DNA of 64,000 nucleotides, taken from the IMG/VR virus record IMGVR_UViG_3300035691_000004, positions 1-64,000 of that record. The stretch is one strand, 5' to 3'. The stretch is from a virus. Under the pieces are notes generated by a model. That model ran no database searches and was not told where the DNA came from. It saw only the letters and a list, made by a program, of their open reading frames with translations. Every line of letters starts with the position of its first letter. The stretch's first letter is position 1. Of the stretch, positions 8,375-14,723 are shown one piece after another. The translations under genes and the position numbers were made by a program.

Positions 8375-8691
8375 GACGCTACCCCCATCCTGACGAACCC
8401 GTTCCGCTCGTGGCACTCGGTCGCGGCGTCGATCGCCGCTTGCTCGCACTGACGCTCGGCGAGCCGAGCGGCGTAGGCCTCGAACGCAGGCCAATCGCGC
8501 TCGCTCACCATCGCGCGGAGCAGCGGCATCGGGATCGCGACGCATTCCCAGCGGACGCGCGGGACGTACATGCGGGCCTCGACGATTTTCCCGTCTTCCA
8601 CGTCGAGCTCGACGTCGCGAGCGGTGCCCGGACCGTCGGCGCCTTCGGCCTCGAGCCCGATCCAGATTTGAACAGCGACGGTGTGTTTCAT
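8371..8691 (-). CDS. Small hypothetical protein
   Basis: 106 residues from ATG 8691. The first half is beta-like (HTVAVQIWIGLEAEG), the second helical with an AERQCEQAAIDAATECHERNG segment. An upstream in-frame start is possible but would run into the preceding gene. No known family. Confidence 0.6.
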   Translation of the reverse strand: MKHTVAVQIWIGLEAEGADGPGTARDVELDVEDGKIVEARMYVPRVRWECVAIPMPLLRAMVSERDWPAFEAYAARLAERQCEQAAIDAATECHERNGFVRMGVAS

Positions 8692-8695
8692 CGCC

Positions 8696-8911
8696 CTATT
8701 CCTCTCCGCAGCTCGACCCACACAGGTCGGCCATTGCGATGTTTCCCGCGGTAGGCCGGCTCGGCTCCGCGCTGTTCGTCGGCGACGTCGTGACCGTTCC
8801 GCCGTGCTCTCGACACCAGGTCAGTGCGCCGTCGAGCGTTTCGAACTCAGCTCGCCAGGGGCCGCGGAAGACGAACCACTTGGGCTCGGGCGCGCAGGCG
8901 GGGGCGGTCAC
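8696..8911 (-). CDS. Small hypothetical protein
   Basis: 71 residues from GTG 8911 (GTGA overlap). It contains KWFVFRGPWRAEFETLDGAL and a WCREHGG segment and ends with CGSSCGEE. No known family. Second gene of the leftward operon. Confidence 0.55.
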   Translation of the reverse strand: MTAPACAPEPKWFVFRGPWRAEFETLDGALTWCREHGGTVTTSPTNSAEPSRPTAGNIAMADLCGSSCGEE

Positions 8912-9111
8912 GCCGCACCTCGGTCTTCATCCGCGGCCCAACCGGCCACCGTGATGCAGCGCTCACGACGCTCGGCCTCATCAGCCAGAGCGCGGAGAGC
9001 GGCGGGGACAACGGACCGGCGGAAGCGGACGCCGGTCGGGATGACGGCCTGGACTGGGCCGGGCAGCGGCGCGGGCGCTGTGAAGATGCTGGCGGGTCGG
9101 GTTGTTTGCAT
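8908..9111 (-). CDS. First gene of the leftward early operon, small hypothetical
   Basis: 67 residues from ATG 9111, about 15 nt below the predicted start of the leftward promoter. Proline-rich N terminus, helical C terminus (LADEAERRERCITVAGWA). AAGGGAA upstream is a modest ribosome site. As first gene after the promoter it should be made at once after repression is lifted. Confidence 0.6.
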   Translation of the reverse strand: MQTTRPASIFTAPAPLPGPVQAVIPTGVRFRRSVVPAALRALADEAERRERCITVAGWAADEDRGAA

Positions 9112-9125
9112 CGGCGTTCCCTTCT

Positions 9126-9161
9126 GAGTACCTATATACTCATGAGTACGCTGGTGCGCAA
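9126..9161 (-). promoter_or_regulatory. Leftward early promoter with operator
   Basis: On the minus strand TTGCGC (9156-9161), a 17 bp spacer and TATATA (9133-9138) form a promoter aimed at gene 8908-9111. The spacer holds the 12 bp palindrome TACTCATGAGTA (9137-9148), and a further GAGTA half-site lies at 9126-9130. An A/T run at 9172-9180 lies where an UP element would be. The layout matches the rightward promoter at 9925-9953 base for base in 21 of 31 positions. Confidence 0.7.
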
Positions 9162-9417
9162 CCTACTTTCTTAAAAAAAAGACAGTCCCCTAGAAAAAAG
9201 TCTCCGAGTGAGACGCTCTTGGAGGACAAGGAACAACAATGTCCTATCCGGGACTCGTATTGCGGAGCCCGAGCGTTATAGTGCCCCGTTCAAACAACGA
9301 GGGTCGATGAGGGTTCGAATGCTGACCGTGGGCAGCGTGGCTCTGACGATTGCTTCCGGTGCTGGTTACGAGCGCATGACGAGCGCTCCTGTGCAACTGA
9401 CCGAGGACGCGCTTGCG
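9162..9417. other. Intergenic region between leftward promoter and repressor gene
   Basis: No convincing gene is seen in these 256 bases. They hold an A-run (9172-9180), two weak inverted repeats (GTCTC/GAGAC near 9200 and AGGACA/TGTCCT near 9223-9246) and a 23-codon frame at 9239 that follows GGAGG at poor spacing. The inverted repeats could end transcripts of the repressor, but none has a clean T-tail. Confidence 0.4.
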
Positions 9418-9870
9418 CTATTGCCCGAGCTTCAGCGGCGATGCAGGAGCGGCAGCGGCGAGCTCCGCCTGCTTGAGTTGCAGCAGTCGAAGCCAATACT
9501 CCCAGCCCGGATCAACATCCAGATCATCGCGGGCCAAAACGGCCTCGATTGCGGTCCGCGGAAAACCCATAAGAAACGCGGCGAGGGCGACGCGGGAGCG
9601 AGTGGGATACTTCCCGTCATCGAAAGTCATCGCATCGGCGACGGGATTCCCCGTCCCAAGGGCTAGCCAATCCAATGAGACCTTGGCTGCGCGAGCGAGT
9701 TTTGCGAACGTGTCGATGTCGCCCGCGAGCCGCGTTGGGTCGCTCGCCATGCGAGTGATGATTTTGTTGACGTTGCTCTCTTCCTTGAGTCCAGCACGTC
9801 GCGCCCACTCCCGCTCGGACCAGCCGCGCAGGTTCATCACGATTTTCATTCTGTCGATCACCGTCTCCAC
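9418..9870 (-). CDS. XRE-family phage repressor (CI-like)
   Basis: 150 residues from GTG 9870. Residues about 1-70 form an HTH domain (RMKIVMNLRGWSEREWARRA then SLDWLALGTGNP, a common ending of phage repressor HTH modules). The C-terminal half is helical and lacks the Ser/Lys dyad of LexA-type self-cleavage. ATG 9849 is an alternative start, but it would cut off helix 1. Its minus-strand position between two matching promoters argues that it is the lysogeny repressor. The gene may be read from a leaderless transcript (see 9878-9883). Confidence 0.8.
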   Translation of the reverse strand: METVIDRMKIVMNLRGWSEREWARRAGLKEESNVNKIITRMASDPTRLAGDIDTFAKLARAAKVSLDWLALGTGNPVADAMTFDDGKYPTRSRVALAAFLMGFPRTAIEAVLARDDLDVDPGWEYWLRLLQLKQAELAAAAPASPLKLGQ

Positions 9871-9877
9871 GGCCCAG

Positions 9878-9883
9878 ATTCTA
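9878..9883 (-). promoter_or_regulatory. Candidate repressor-maintenance promoter -10
   Basis: TAGAAT on the minus strand matches the -10 consensus at 5 of 6 positions and ends 7 nt before the repressor GTG, so the transcript would start at or within 1-2 nt of the start codon. No good -35 is visible 16-18 bp upstream, as expected for a promoter that needs activation. Phage lambda cI from PRM is a known leaderless case; the parallel is inference. Confidence 0.4.
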
Positions 9884-9924
9884 GCCCGTGAGCACATAGG
9901 TGCGCGGCGCCGTTCGATTTCTGT

Positions 9925-9961
9925 TTGCGCATGCTGGTACTCGTGTGTATGCTGGTGCTCA
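9925..9961 (+). promoter_or_regulatory. Rightward early promoter with operator
   Basis: TTGCGC (9925-9930), 17 bp, TATGCT (9948-9953). The spacer carries GTACTCGTGTGTA (9937-9949), aligned in register with GTACTCATGAGTA of the leftward promoter. A direct repeat ATGCTGGT(A/G)CTC occurs at 9931-9942 and 9949-9960. It should drive the Cro-like gene at 9966; the expected start point leaves a leader of about 5 nt. Confidence 0.7.
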
Positions 9962-9965
9962 GCAG

Positions 9966-10286
9966 ATGGCCGCAAAGCTGAAAACCCTCGCCGACAGGCT
10001 GAAATGGGCAAGGAACCAGGCTCGTATCAGCCAAAGGGCCCTAGCTCGAGCGGCGCAACTCAAGTCTGAGCGGCACGTCGGCCAGTTCGAAAGCGGGGAG
10101 CGAGATAACCCGGAGCTGAAGACGCTCCAGGCGCTATCCGACGCGCTGGGTCTGCCAATCGGGTGGCTTGCCAATGGCGACGGTGAGACGCCGGAGGCTC
10201 GGGATATCCAGGCTGCTGCAATCTCGGCCCTCAAGGAAGTGGGCGAGGAGTGGAGTCCCACTGACGAGCATAAGGGCGCAGCGTGA
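9966..10286 (+). CDS. Cro-like XRE regulator
   Basis: 106 residues. Residues 5-70 form an HTH_3 domain (RLKWARNQARISQRALARAA ... LKTLQALSDALGLPIGWL). It is divergent from the repressor and first behind the rightward promoter, the classic Cro position. ATG 9966 is preferred; a longer frame starting at 9900 would include the promoter itself. Confidence 0.8.
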   Translation: MAAKLKTLADRLKWARNQARISQRALARAAQLKSERHVGQFESGERDNPELKTLQALSDALGLPIGWLANGDGETPEARDIQAAAISALKEVGEEWSPTDEHKGAA

Positions 10287-10519
10287 CCGCCATGCTCACT
10301 CTGCCCGCCCGCTCCAGCCTGGCCGAATTGGCCCAACTCGCCCGTCGTTGGCGTTGTTACGATACTCGTGCGCGCCACGACCAGCCGCGTTTTCGTGACG
10401 TGATCGAGGTCAATGCGGCCCGCGCCAGGAGAGAAGCGTCGCTCTCGCTGGGCTGTTCCGAGCTGCACATCCGCGTCGAACCGGTTGCGACCGCGCTGAA
10501 CGGTTTGGGGGTTGCGTGA
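10283..10519 (+). CDS. Small hypothetical protein
   Basis: 78 residues from GTG 10283, overlapping the Cro-like gene's stop as GTGA. Arg/Ala-rich, probably helical (LAQLARRWRCYDTRARHDQP). Function unknown; co-translated with the regulator. Confidence 0.55.
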   Translation: MTAMLTLPARSSLAELAQLARRWRCYDTRARHDQPRFRDVIEVNAARARREASLSLGCSELHIRVEPVATALNGLGVA

Positions 10520-10599
10520 TCTCACCCGTCGACTCCCTATCCCTCTACATCGGCCTCGCGCTCGTCGCCGTGCTGTTCGGGAGGCTCGTCAGGCAATGA
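10516..10599 (+). CDS. 27-residue membrane microprotein
   Basis: GTG 10516 overlaps the previous TGA, and its own TGA overlaps the next ATG at 10596. The product has one membrane segment (LSLYIGLALVAVLFG) with a basic tail (RLVRQ). The double GTGA/ATGA linkage supports it as a real, translationally coupled gene despite its size. Confidence 0.5.
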   Translation: MISPVDSLSLYIGLALVAVLFGRLVRQ

Positions 10600-10922
10600 G
10601 CTTGGTCTCTCAGCTTGAGCTCGCGCTTGCCGAAGCACGTCGGGCAGAAGGTCCCGGAGTAGCGAAGGCGCGCGCGGAGGATGCGGAGACGATTCGTTGG
10701 CGTGGTCAGGCACATGCGAAACTAGTGCACAGCGTGAGCCAACTGAAACGTTGGGGCCTGTCGCAAGCGGAGATTGCGCGCCGGATGCATATCTCTGACA
10801 CGCACCTCTGCAAGCTGCTTTCGGATGGCATGTCGCATACTTGCAAAGTGCAGGGCGAGCACATTGAAGCGCTGAGCGAGATCATCGCTCGGGCCGCAGC
10901 AGAGGCGCTGAACTGTGGCTGA
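10596..10922 (+). CDS. Helix-turn-helix DNA-binding protein
   Basis: 108 residues from ATG 10596. The helical N terminus is followed by WGLSQAEIARRMHISDTHLC, an HTH of the XRE/sigma-like type at about residues 53-75, and a helical tail. A candidate early regulator, possibly CII-like by position, but no CII signature is seen. Confidence 0.65.
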   Translation: MSLVSQLELALAEARRAEGPGVAKARAEDAETIRWRGQAHAKLVHSVSQLKRWGLSQAEIARRMHISDTHLCKLLSDGMSHTCKVQGEHIEALSEIIARAAAEALNCG

Positions 10923-11028
10923 TTTCAACGTAGCGCAAGCATTGGGAAACTTGGGGAGCCGCTACTCGGTGCACGTGATCGCGTTGTCAGGCGGCGCGCG
11001 TGTGCATTGCTCAACAAATCTCACGTGA
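10915..11028 (+). CDS. 37-residue hypothetical protein
   Basis: GTG 10915 lies 8 nt inside the preceding gene. The sequence ADFNVAQALGNLGSRYSVHV is followed by a short polar end. Assigned because it bridges two genes in the overlap chain; unknown function. Confidence 0.35.
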   Translation: MADFNVAQALGNLGSRYSVHVIALSGGARVHCSTNLT

Positions 11029-11050
11029 ACAATTGACGAGGGCCACGACC

Positions 11051-11953
11051 ATGACCGAACAGACCAGCAACCCAGAATACGAGCGACTCCGCACTGTCCT
11101 TTCGCGCTTCCCAAAGGCGCGCATCCCGACGCTCGAGCAGTTCGAGTCGCTGCATCTGCGAGGCGGAGCGGGCACCGGACGAGAGGGTGACCATTGCTCG
11201 CTCCAGGTGGTGCGCCTCTGGGAAGGCCACGACGACACGGCGAGCTACACGGTCCCGGACACCGACTCTCAGGTGTGCGGGCGCCTCCTGATTCGGTTCC
11301 AGGACGCCGTCAAAGACGACGCCATTCGGGACCGGCTGTGCAAGCCGCTCGCGGTCAAGCTCATCGGCTCGGCTGGCTCGCGCGCTCTCGAGGAGCGCCG
11401 CGCGTGGATGTCGGTCGACTGGGCGCTCCGCGTCGCGGCGCCGCTCTGGCTCGACCTGGCCGGCCTGACCGAACATGCCGAGGCACTCCGCGCGCTGCCA
11501 GAGGTGGTCGACCGCGCGACGGCGGAAGCCTGCCGGAAGGTCCGTAACGACGCCCGCGACGCAGCGTGGAAGCTCCGCCGCGAGAAGCTCGAAGAGCTTC
11601 GAGCAAAATATGGATCAGACGCAGTCGCAGTCGCAGCCGCAGACGCAGCCGCAGACGCAGTCGCAGACGCAGTCGCAGTCGCAGTCGCAGTCGCAGTCGC
11701 AGACGCAGCCGCAGACGCAGTCGCAGTCGCAGTCGCAGTCGCAGCCGCAGCCGCAGCCGCAGCCGCAGCCGCAGCCGCAGCCGCAGCCCGCTACACCGCG
11801 GAGTGGCAACGGATCTACGACGATAGCTATAGAAAAGTCCGCGCAATTCTCGACGGACCCGTCAAGGAAAAACTGCGCGCGACCTCCGAAAAAGTATGGG
11901 AGTCGGGCGCCGATTGCCTGTCCCAAATGCTCGAGGCGACCGAAGCGATCTGA
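11051..11953 (+). CDS. Hypothetical protein with a 56-residue Ala-Val/Asp/Ala dipeptide repeat
   Basis: 300 residues from ATG 11051, with GAGGGC upstream. The N-terminal 185 residues look globular (SVDWALRVAAPLWLDLAGL), then a run of 28 dipeptides AV, AD or AA, then a 55-residue helical end (YTAEWQRIYDDSYRKVRAIL). Both flanks are in the same frame, so the repeat is an in-frame spacer and gain or loss of units would never shift frame. No known family. Confidence 0.65.
   Translation: MTEQTSNPEYERLRTVLSRFPKARIPTLEQFESLHLRGGAGTGREGDHCSLQVVRLWEGHDDTASYTVPDTDSQVCGRLLIRFQDAVKDDAIRDRLCKPLAVKLIGSAGSRALEERRAWMSVDWALRVAAPLWLDLAGLTEHAEALRALPEVVDRATAEACRKVRNDARDAAWKLRREKLEELRAKYGSDAVAVAAADAAADAVADAVAVAVAVAVADAAADAVAVAVAVAAAAAAAAAAAAAAAARYTAEWQRIYDDSYRKVRAILDGPVKEKLRATSEKVWESGADCLSQMLEATEAI
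11621..11788 (+). repeat. 28-unit hexanucleotide repeat GCAG(T/C/A)C
   Basis: 168 bases of uninterrupted hexamers in which only the fifth base varies: GCAGTC, GCAGAC, GCAGCC. The last seven or more units are pure GCAGCC. In the coding frame this is Ala-Val, Ala-Asp or Ala-Ala. The pattern suggests growth by replication slippage. Confidence 0.9.
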
Positions 11954-11956
11954 CCC

Positions 11957-12397
11957 ATGAAGCGCGTCGCCCTTACCCGTCGCACCCCGCTCAAGCGCTC
12001 ATCAGCGCTCGGCCGCAGTGCGTTCGGCGCGAGCCCGATGCCGCTGCTGCGCGCGACGCCCCTGCGCAGGACCAAGCTTCGCCGCAAGCCGACCCGGGGG
12101 AAGGCGGGGGACGAGCCTGAGCGCTTGGCCTGGCTGCGAAGCTTGGACTGCTGCGCCTGCGGCAGGCGCGGATTGAGCCACGCCCATCATCGAACGCTGA
12201 GCGGTCGCGGCAAAGGGCAGAAGAGTCCGGACTCGGAGGCCATGCCGCTCTGCGCGAGGTGTCACTCGGACCTGCATTCGCTCGCGGGCATGTTCCGCGG
12301 GCTGAGCAAGCTCGCACTGCGTGAGTGGCAGATTCGGCAGGTCGAAGTGCTGCAAGGCTGGTATGCGCGGCTGTTCGCGCCACGGGAGGCAGTGTGA
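11957..12397 (+). CDS. HNH-type nuclease (Ref/DUF968-like)
   Basis: 146 residues with a very basic N terminus (about 45 residues, Arg/Lys/Pro), then CCACGRRG...SHAHHRTLSGRG...PLCARCHSDLH. The paired cysteines and the HH...CH..LH pattern match the His-Me finger of phage Ref/DUF968-like recombination nucleases. The basic arm would bind DNA. It follows the repeat protein by 3 nt. Confidence 0.7.
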   Translation: MKRVALTRRTPLKRSSALGRSAFGASPMPLLRATPLRRTKLRRKPTRGKAGDEPERLAWLRSLDCCACGRRGLSHAHHRTLSGRGKGQKSPDSEAMPLCARCHSDLHSLAGMFRGLSKLALREWQIRQVEVLQGWYARLFAPREAV

Positions 12398-12501
12398 ACT
12401 TCTTTCGCGAGAACCCGGGCTGGACGTGCCTGATGCTCTTTATCGTCTGTCTGACCATCGACGGCGTCGTGAAAGCAATCTGCAAGCGGAGGAAGTCGTG
12501 A
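12394..12501 (+). CDS. Tiny membrane protein (holin candidate 1)
   Basis: 35 residues from GTG 12394. One membrane segment (TCLMLFIVCLTIDGVV) and a basic end (KAICKRRKS). It overlaps both neighbours. Its place two genes before a lysozyme-like gene suggests a holin or pinholin role, which is inference. Confidence 0.45.
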   Translation: MNFFRENPGWTCLMLFIVCLTIDGVVKAICKRRKS

Positions 12502-12587
12502 GCCTCGCAGCCTTCGGCTGGACCATCATCGGCTGGTGCATCTTCGTGGCGCTCACGCTGCCGCTGCTGGGGGGGGGCAACCCATGA
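12498..12587 (+). CDS. Tiny membrane protein (holin candidate 2)
   Basis: 29 residues from GTG 12498. One membrane segment (FGWTIIGWCIFVALTLPLL) with almost no soluble part. It overlaps the previous stop (GTGA) and the next start (ATGA). Directly precedes the lysozyme-like gene. Confidence 0.45.
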   Translation: MSLAAFGWTIIGWCIFVALTLPLLGGGNP

Positions 12588-13081
12588 GCCCGTTCGCCCA
12601 AGCCGTGCTCGCGGTTCTCCTGTCGCGACCCGTCTACCGCGAAGACGTGGAGCTACCCGACGAAAAGCGCGCCCAGCTCGAGCTCGTTGCTCCGGCCATC
12701 GCCGAAGCCTCGCGCGGTGACAAGTTCGTCGCGGCGCTATTGATTGCGATTGGGGATGCGGAGACGCACTGGAGCCTCCGCGTGTGGCGAGGGAACTGCT
12801 TCAGGTACGAATGCGACGCGGGCCGAGCACGCGGGCTCTGGCAGACACACCAGAACGCGCACGTTACGCCGGCCCAATGGGAAACGCTCGACGACCCAAC
12901 TCCGGAAGGAACGCTCGCGGGAGCTCGGGCTGCGCGGAGCATCCTGCTCTATGGCGTCCACGTTTGCGGGCGTGACCCGGCGTGCGTACTGCGCGTTTTC
13001 GCGGGCAAGGGAGCACTGAGCAACTGGTCTGGGCTCGGACCGAGGTTGCAAACTTTTGAAGCGGCGCGGAGGCGGCTGTGA
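12584..13081 (+). CDS. Lysozyme/transglycosylase-like protein
   Basis: 165 residues. IAIGDAETHW (Glu about residue 59) and ARGLWQTHQN resemble the catalytic Glu helix and the G-x-x-Q motif of soluble lytic transglycosylases; two Cys pairs flank the core. There is no signal peptide. It may act in lysis with the two membrane proteins before it, or as a virion murein hydrolase. Confidence 0.6.
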   Translation: MSPFAQAVLAVLLSRPVYREDVELPDEKRAQLELVAPAIAEASRGDKFVAALLIAIGDAETHWSLRVWRGNCFRYECDAGRARGLWQTHQNAHVTPAQWETLDDPTPEGTLAGARAARSILLYGVHVCGRDPACVLRVFAGKGALSNWSGLGPRLQTFEAARRRL

Positions 13082-13485
13082 GCAATCTCCTAGTTGCCGA
13101 CGTAATGGATCGTCTACGCATCGGGCGCACGCTCGCCACCGAGATCGTGAGCCGCTACGGGTATCGCGTGGGCAGACTGCTACGGATCACCGAAGAGCAG
13201 CTAGAGATGTACCTGAAAGCGCAAAGGGCGGAGCAAGAGGCGGAATGGCAAAAGCAGACGGACTCTACCGACCAAGCTATCGAGACCGGGAAACAGGCAA
13301 GCTCAAGCGCTCTCGATTTTGGTGGGCTCGTGACCCGCGGGACAACGGCAAGCGCAAGTCAACCGGCTGCGAAGACCGAGAAGCGGCGGGCAAAGTCCTT
13401 GAGCACTGGCGACTGCTCGCTGAGCACCCGACCCATCGCGCCGCGCACCAAACCACGGTTGGCCACTGGGCAGAGGTCGTCTTGA
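13078..13485 (+). CDS. Excisionase-like winged/MerR-type HTH protein
   Basis: GTG 13078 overlaps the previous stop. Residues 1-45 (LVADVMDRLRIGRTLATEIV ... LLRITEEQLEMYL) form a small HTH like the excisionase/HTH_17 family, directing excision or regulating int. The frame stays open for 135 residues, the last 80 overlapping int in another frame. Only the first 55-60 residues look like protein under selection. Confidence 0.55.
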   Translation: MSNLLVADVMDRLRIGRTLATEIVSRYGYRVGRLLRITEEQLEMYLKAQRAEQEAEWQKQTDSTDQAIETGKQASSSALDFGGLVTRGTTASASQPAAKTEKRRAKSLSTGDCSLSTRPIAPRTKPRLATGQRSS

Positions 13486-14723
13486 CGCACAAGCGCGAGA
13501 AGAAAGCCGAGGGCACGGCTCACATGTACGACGTGAAGCTGCGGCACATCGTAAGACTGTTCGGCAAGGATAGTCCGGTCGTCACCGTTACGCCGGACGC
13601 GGTCGATCGCTACATCAAGACGCGCGAGATTGAGGGCGCGAAGGCGACGACGATTTCGAAGGAACTGACCGCGCTCGTGCAAATCTGCAAGTACGCACGC
13701 CGCGGCGGAGCGTTCCCGGCCCAGGTTGAGGCGCTCAGGCCGGTTGGGTATTCGACCGGGTACGAGCCTCGCGAGCGCAAAGCGAGCTGGCCAGAGCTCG
13801 ACCGGCTGCGGGTGGCCCTGCCCGCGGACCGGTTCGCCATGGTCGCCTTCATCGTGGCCACCTCAGCCAGACTCTCTGAGGCGCTTCGGGCCGAGCCGGA
13901 CGACTACGACCGAACGGCTGGGACTATCGCGATCCATGGGTCCAAGACGGCCGAGGCATCCGCCACGATCCCGGTAGTTTCTGTGTTCCGGGCCCTCCTC
14001 GACGAGGCGATGCCGCACGCGCCGTTCGGCTGGACCAACATCTCCGCGGAGCTTCCTAGGGCCTGCGAGAAGATCGGGGTTGAGCGCCTGACGCCGAACG
14101 ACCTACGACGCACGACCGCGAGCATGCTGCGCGCCGCTGGCGTCGAGACCGGCATGATCGCCCGCATCCTGCGTCACAAGGATAGCCGCATGATCGAGCG
14201 GGTCTACGGTCGCGTCACCCCTGCAGAAATAGGCGAACAAATCGAACGGCAGCTCGAGAGGGGGCGCGCTCGCGGCTTTGACGAAATCACGCCGATTGAA
14301 ACAGAATCAGGCGAACAATCCGCAGCGTTGGCGAACGAAAACGCCAATGAATACGTCGCGCAAACTAAGATGACCGAGAGCTCTACGGGCTTTAAAATCC
14401 CTCGCCCGGAAGGGCATGAGAGTTCGAGTCTCTCAGGGGCCACAGAGCCAAAAACAAGTAAATCGTCTGGGGTAACGGCCAACGATTTTGCGGCGTGCGC
14501 GCAAGCAGACTTTGACGCTTTCACGCCAAGTCCAACTAGCGCGAGGGATTTCTACGTTGCCGTGGTCGAGGCTGCCGAACGCGCACAAGCCGTAGCCGTC
14601 TCGCGCTTCCCACACCCGATCCCAGCGGTCGTCAAGGTGGCGCTGTTCGCCCGCGCCCGCGCCACCACTCTCGCGGGCCTCGCTCTCGCAGTCGGCGCCC
14701 TCCCACCTGAGGGGGCGCTGTGA
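13245..14723 (+). CDS. int: Tyrosine integrase with attP inside its coding sequence
   Basis: 492 residues from ATG 13245 with AGAGG upstream. A SAM-like core-binding domain precedes the catalytic domain: Arg209 (ARLSEAL), Lys in HGSKT, Asn285-x-x-Arg288 where His is usual (NDLRRT), His311 (LRHKD) and nucleophile Tyr321 (ERVYGRV). Residues 383-492 lie beyond the attP core (14391-14442) and would be exchanged for host-encoded sequence after integration, leaving the catalytic domain intact. This layout is known for IntP of myxophage Mx8. The stop overlaps the next start (GTGA). Confidence 0.9.
   Translation: MAKADGLYRPSYRDRETGKLKRSRFWWARDPRDNGKRKSTGCEDREAAGKVLEHWRLLAEHPTHRAAHQTTVGHWAEVVLTHKREKKAEGTAHMYDVKLRHIVRLFGKDSPVVTVTPDAVDRYIKTREIEGAKATTISKELTALVQICKYARRGGAFPAQVEALRPVGYSTGYEPRERKASWPELDRLRVALPADRFAMVAFIVATSARLSEALRAEPDDYDRTAGTIAIHGSKTAEASATIPVVSVFRALLDEAMPHAPFGWTNISAELPRACEKIGVERLTPNDLRRTTASMLRAAGVETGMIARILRHKDSRMIERVYGRVTPAEIGEQIERQLERGRARGFDEITPIETESGEQSAALANENANEYVAQTKMTESSTGFKIPRPEGHESSSLSGATEPKTSKSSGVTANDFAACAQADFDAFTPSPTSARDFYVAVVEAAERAQAVAVSRFPHPIPAVVKVALFARARATTLAGLALAVGALPPEGAL
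14231..14339 (+). promoter_or_regulatory. Candidate arm-type integrase binding sites
   Basis: AGGCGAACAA occurs at 14231-14240 and 14309-14318, with a related GGCGAACGAA at 14330-14339, all in the same orientation about 50-160 bp left of the attP core. Repeats of this kind beside attP are typical of integrase arm sites. They lie in coding sequence, so codon effects are an alternative. Confidence 0.4.
14391..14442 (+). other. attP core: 3' part of a tRNA-Leu(UAA) gene
   Basis: Bases 14391-14397 (TTTAAAA) fit an anticodon loop with anticodon TAA at 14393-14395. They are followed by a long variable arm with GCCC-GGAA-GGGC, a T-arm GAGAG-TTCGAGT-CTCTC (14418-14434), an acceptor strand AGGGGCC (14435-14441) and discriminator A (14442). 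The 5' half of a tRNA is absent, so this is the piece a phage carries to restore its target tRNA. The long variable arm with TAA means tRNA-Leu. The sequence lies in frame inside int. Confidence 0.8.

Noticed and set aside
9208-9666. Plus-strand 152-residue frame across the repressor gene
   Set aside because: Most of it is antisense to the HTH repressor; there is no domain or ribosome site.
11621-11788. CRISPR-like array
   Set aside because: There are no spacers; it is a pure hexamer tandem repeat.
11475-11960. Frames encoding long Gln-Ser/Pro or Arg-Ser runs
   Set aside because: They are other-frame readings of the hexamer repeat; the sequence on both sides is protein-like only in the frame starting at 11051.
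14360-14442. Complete tRNA-Leu gene
   Set aside because: Only the anticodon loop to the 3' end is present; no D-arm or 5' acceptor strand lies upstream, and the sequence is inside int.
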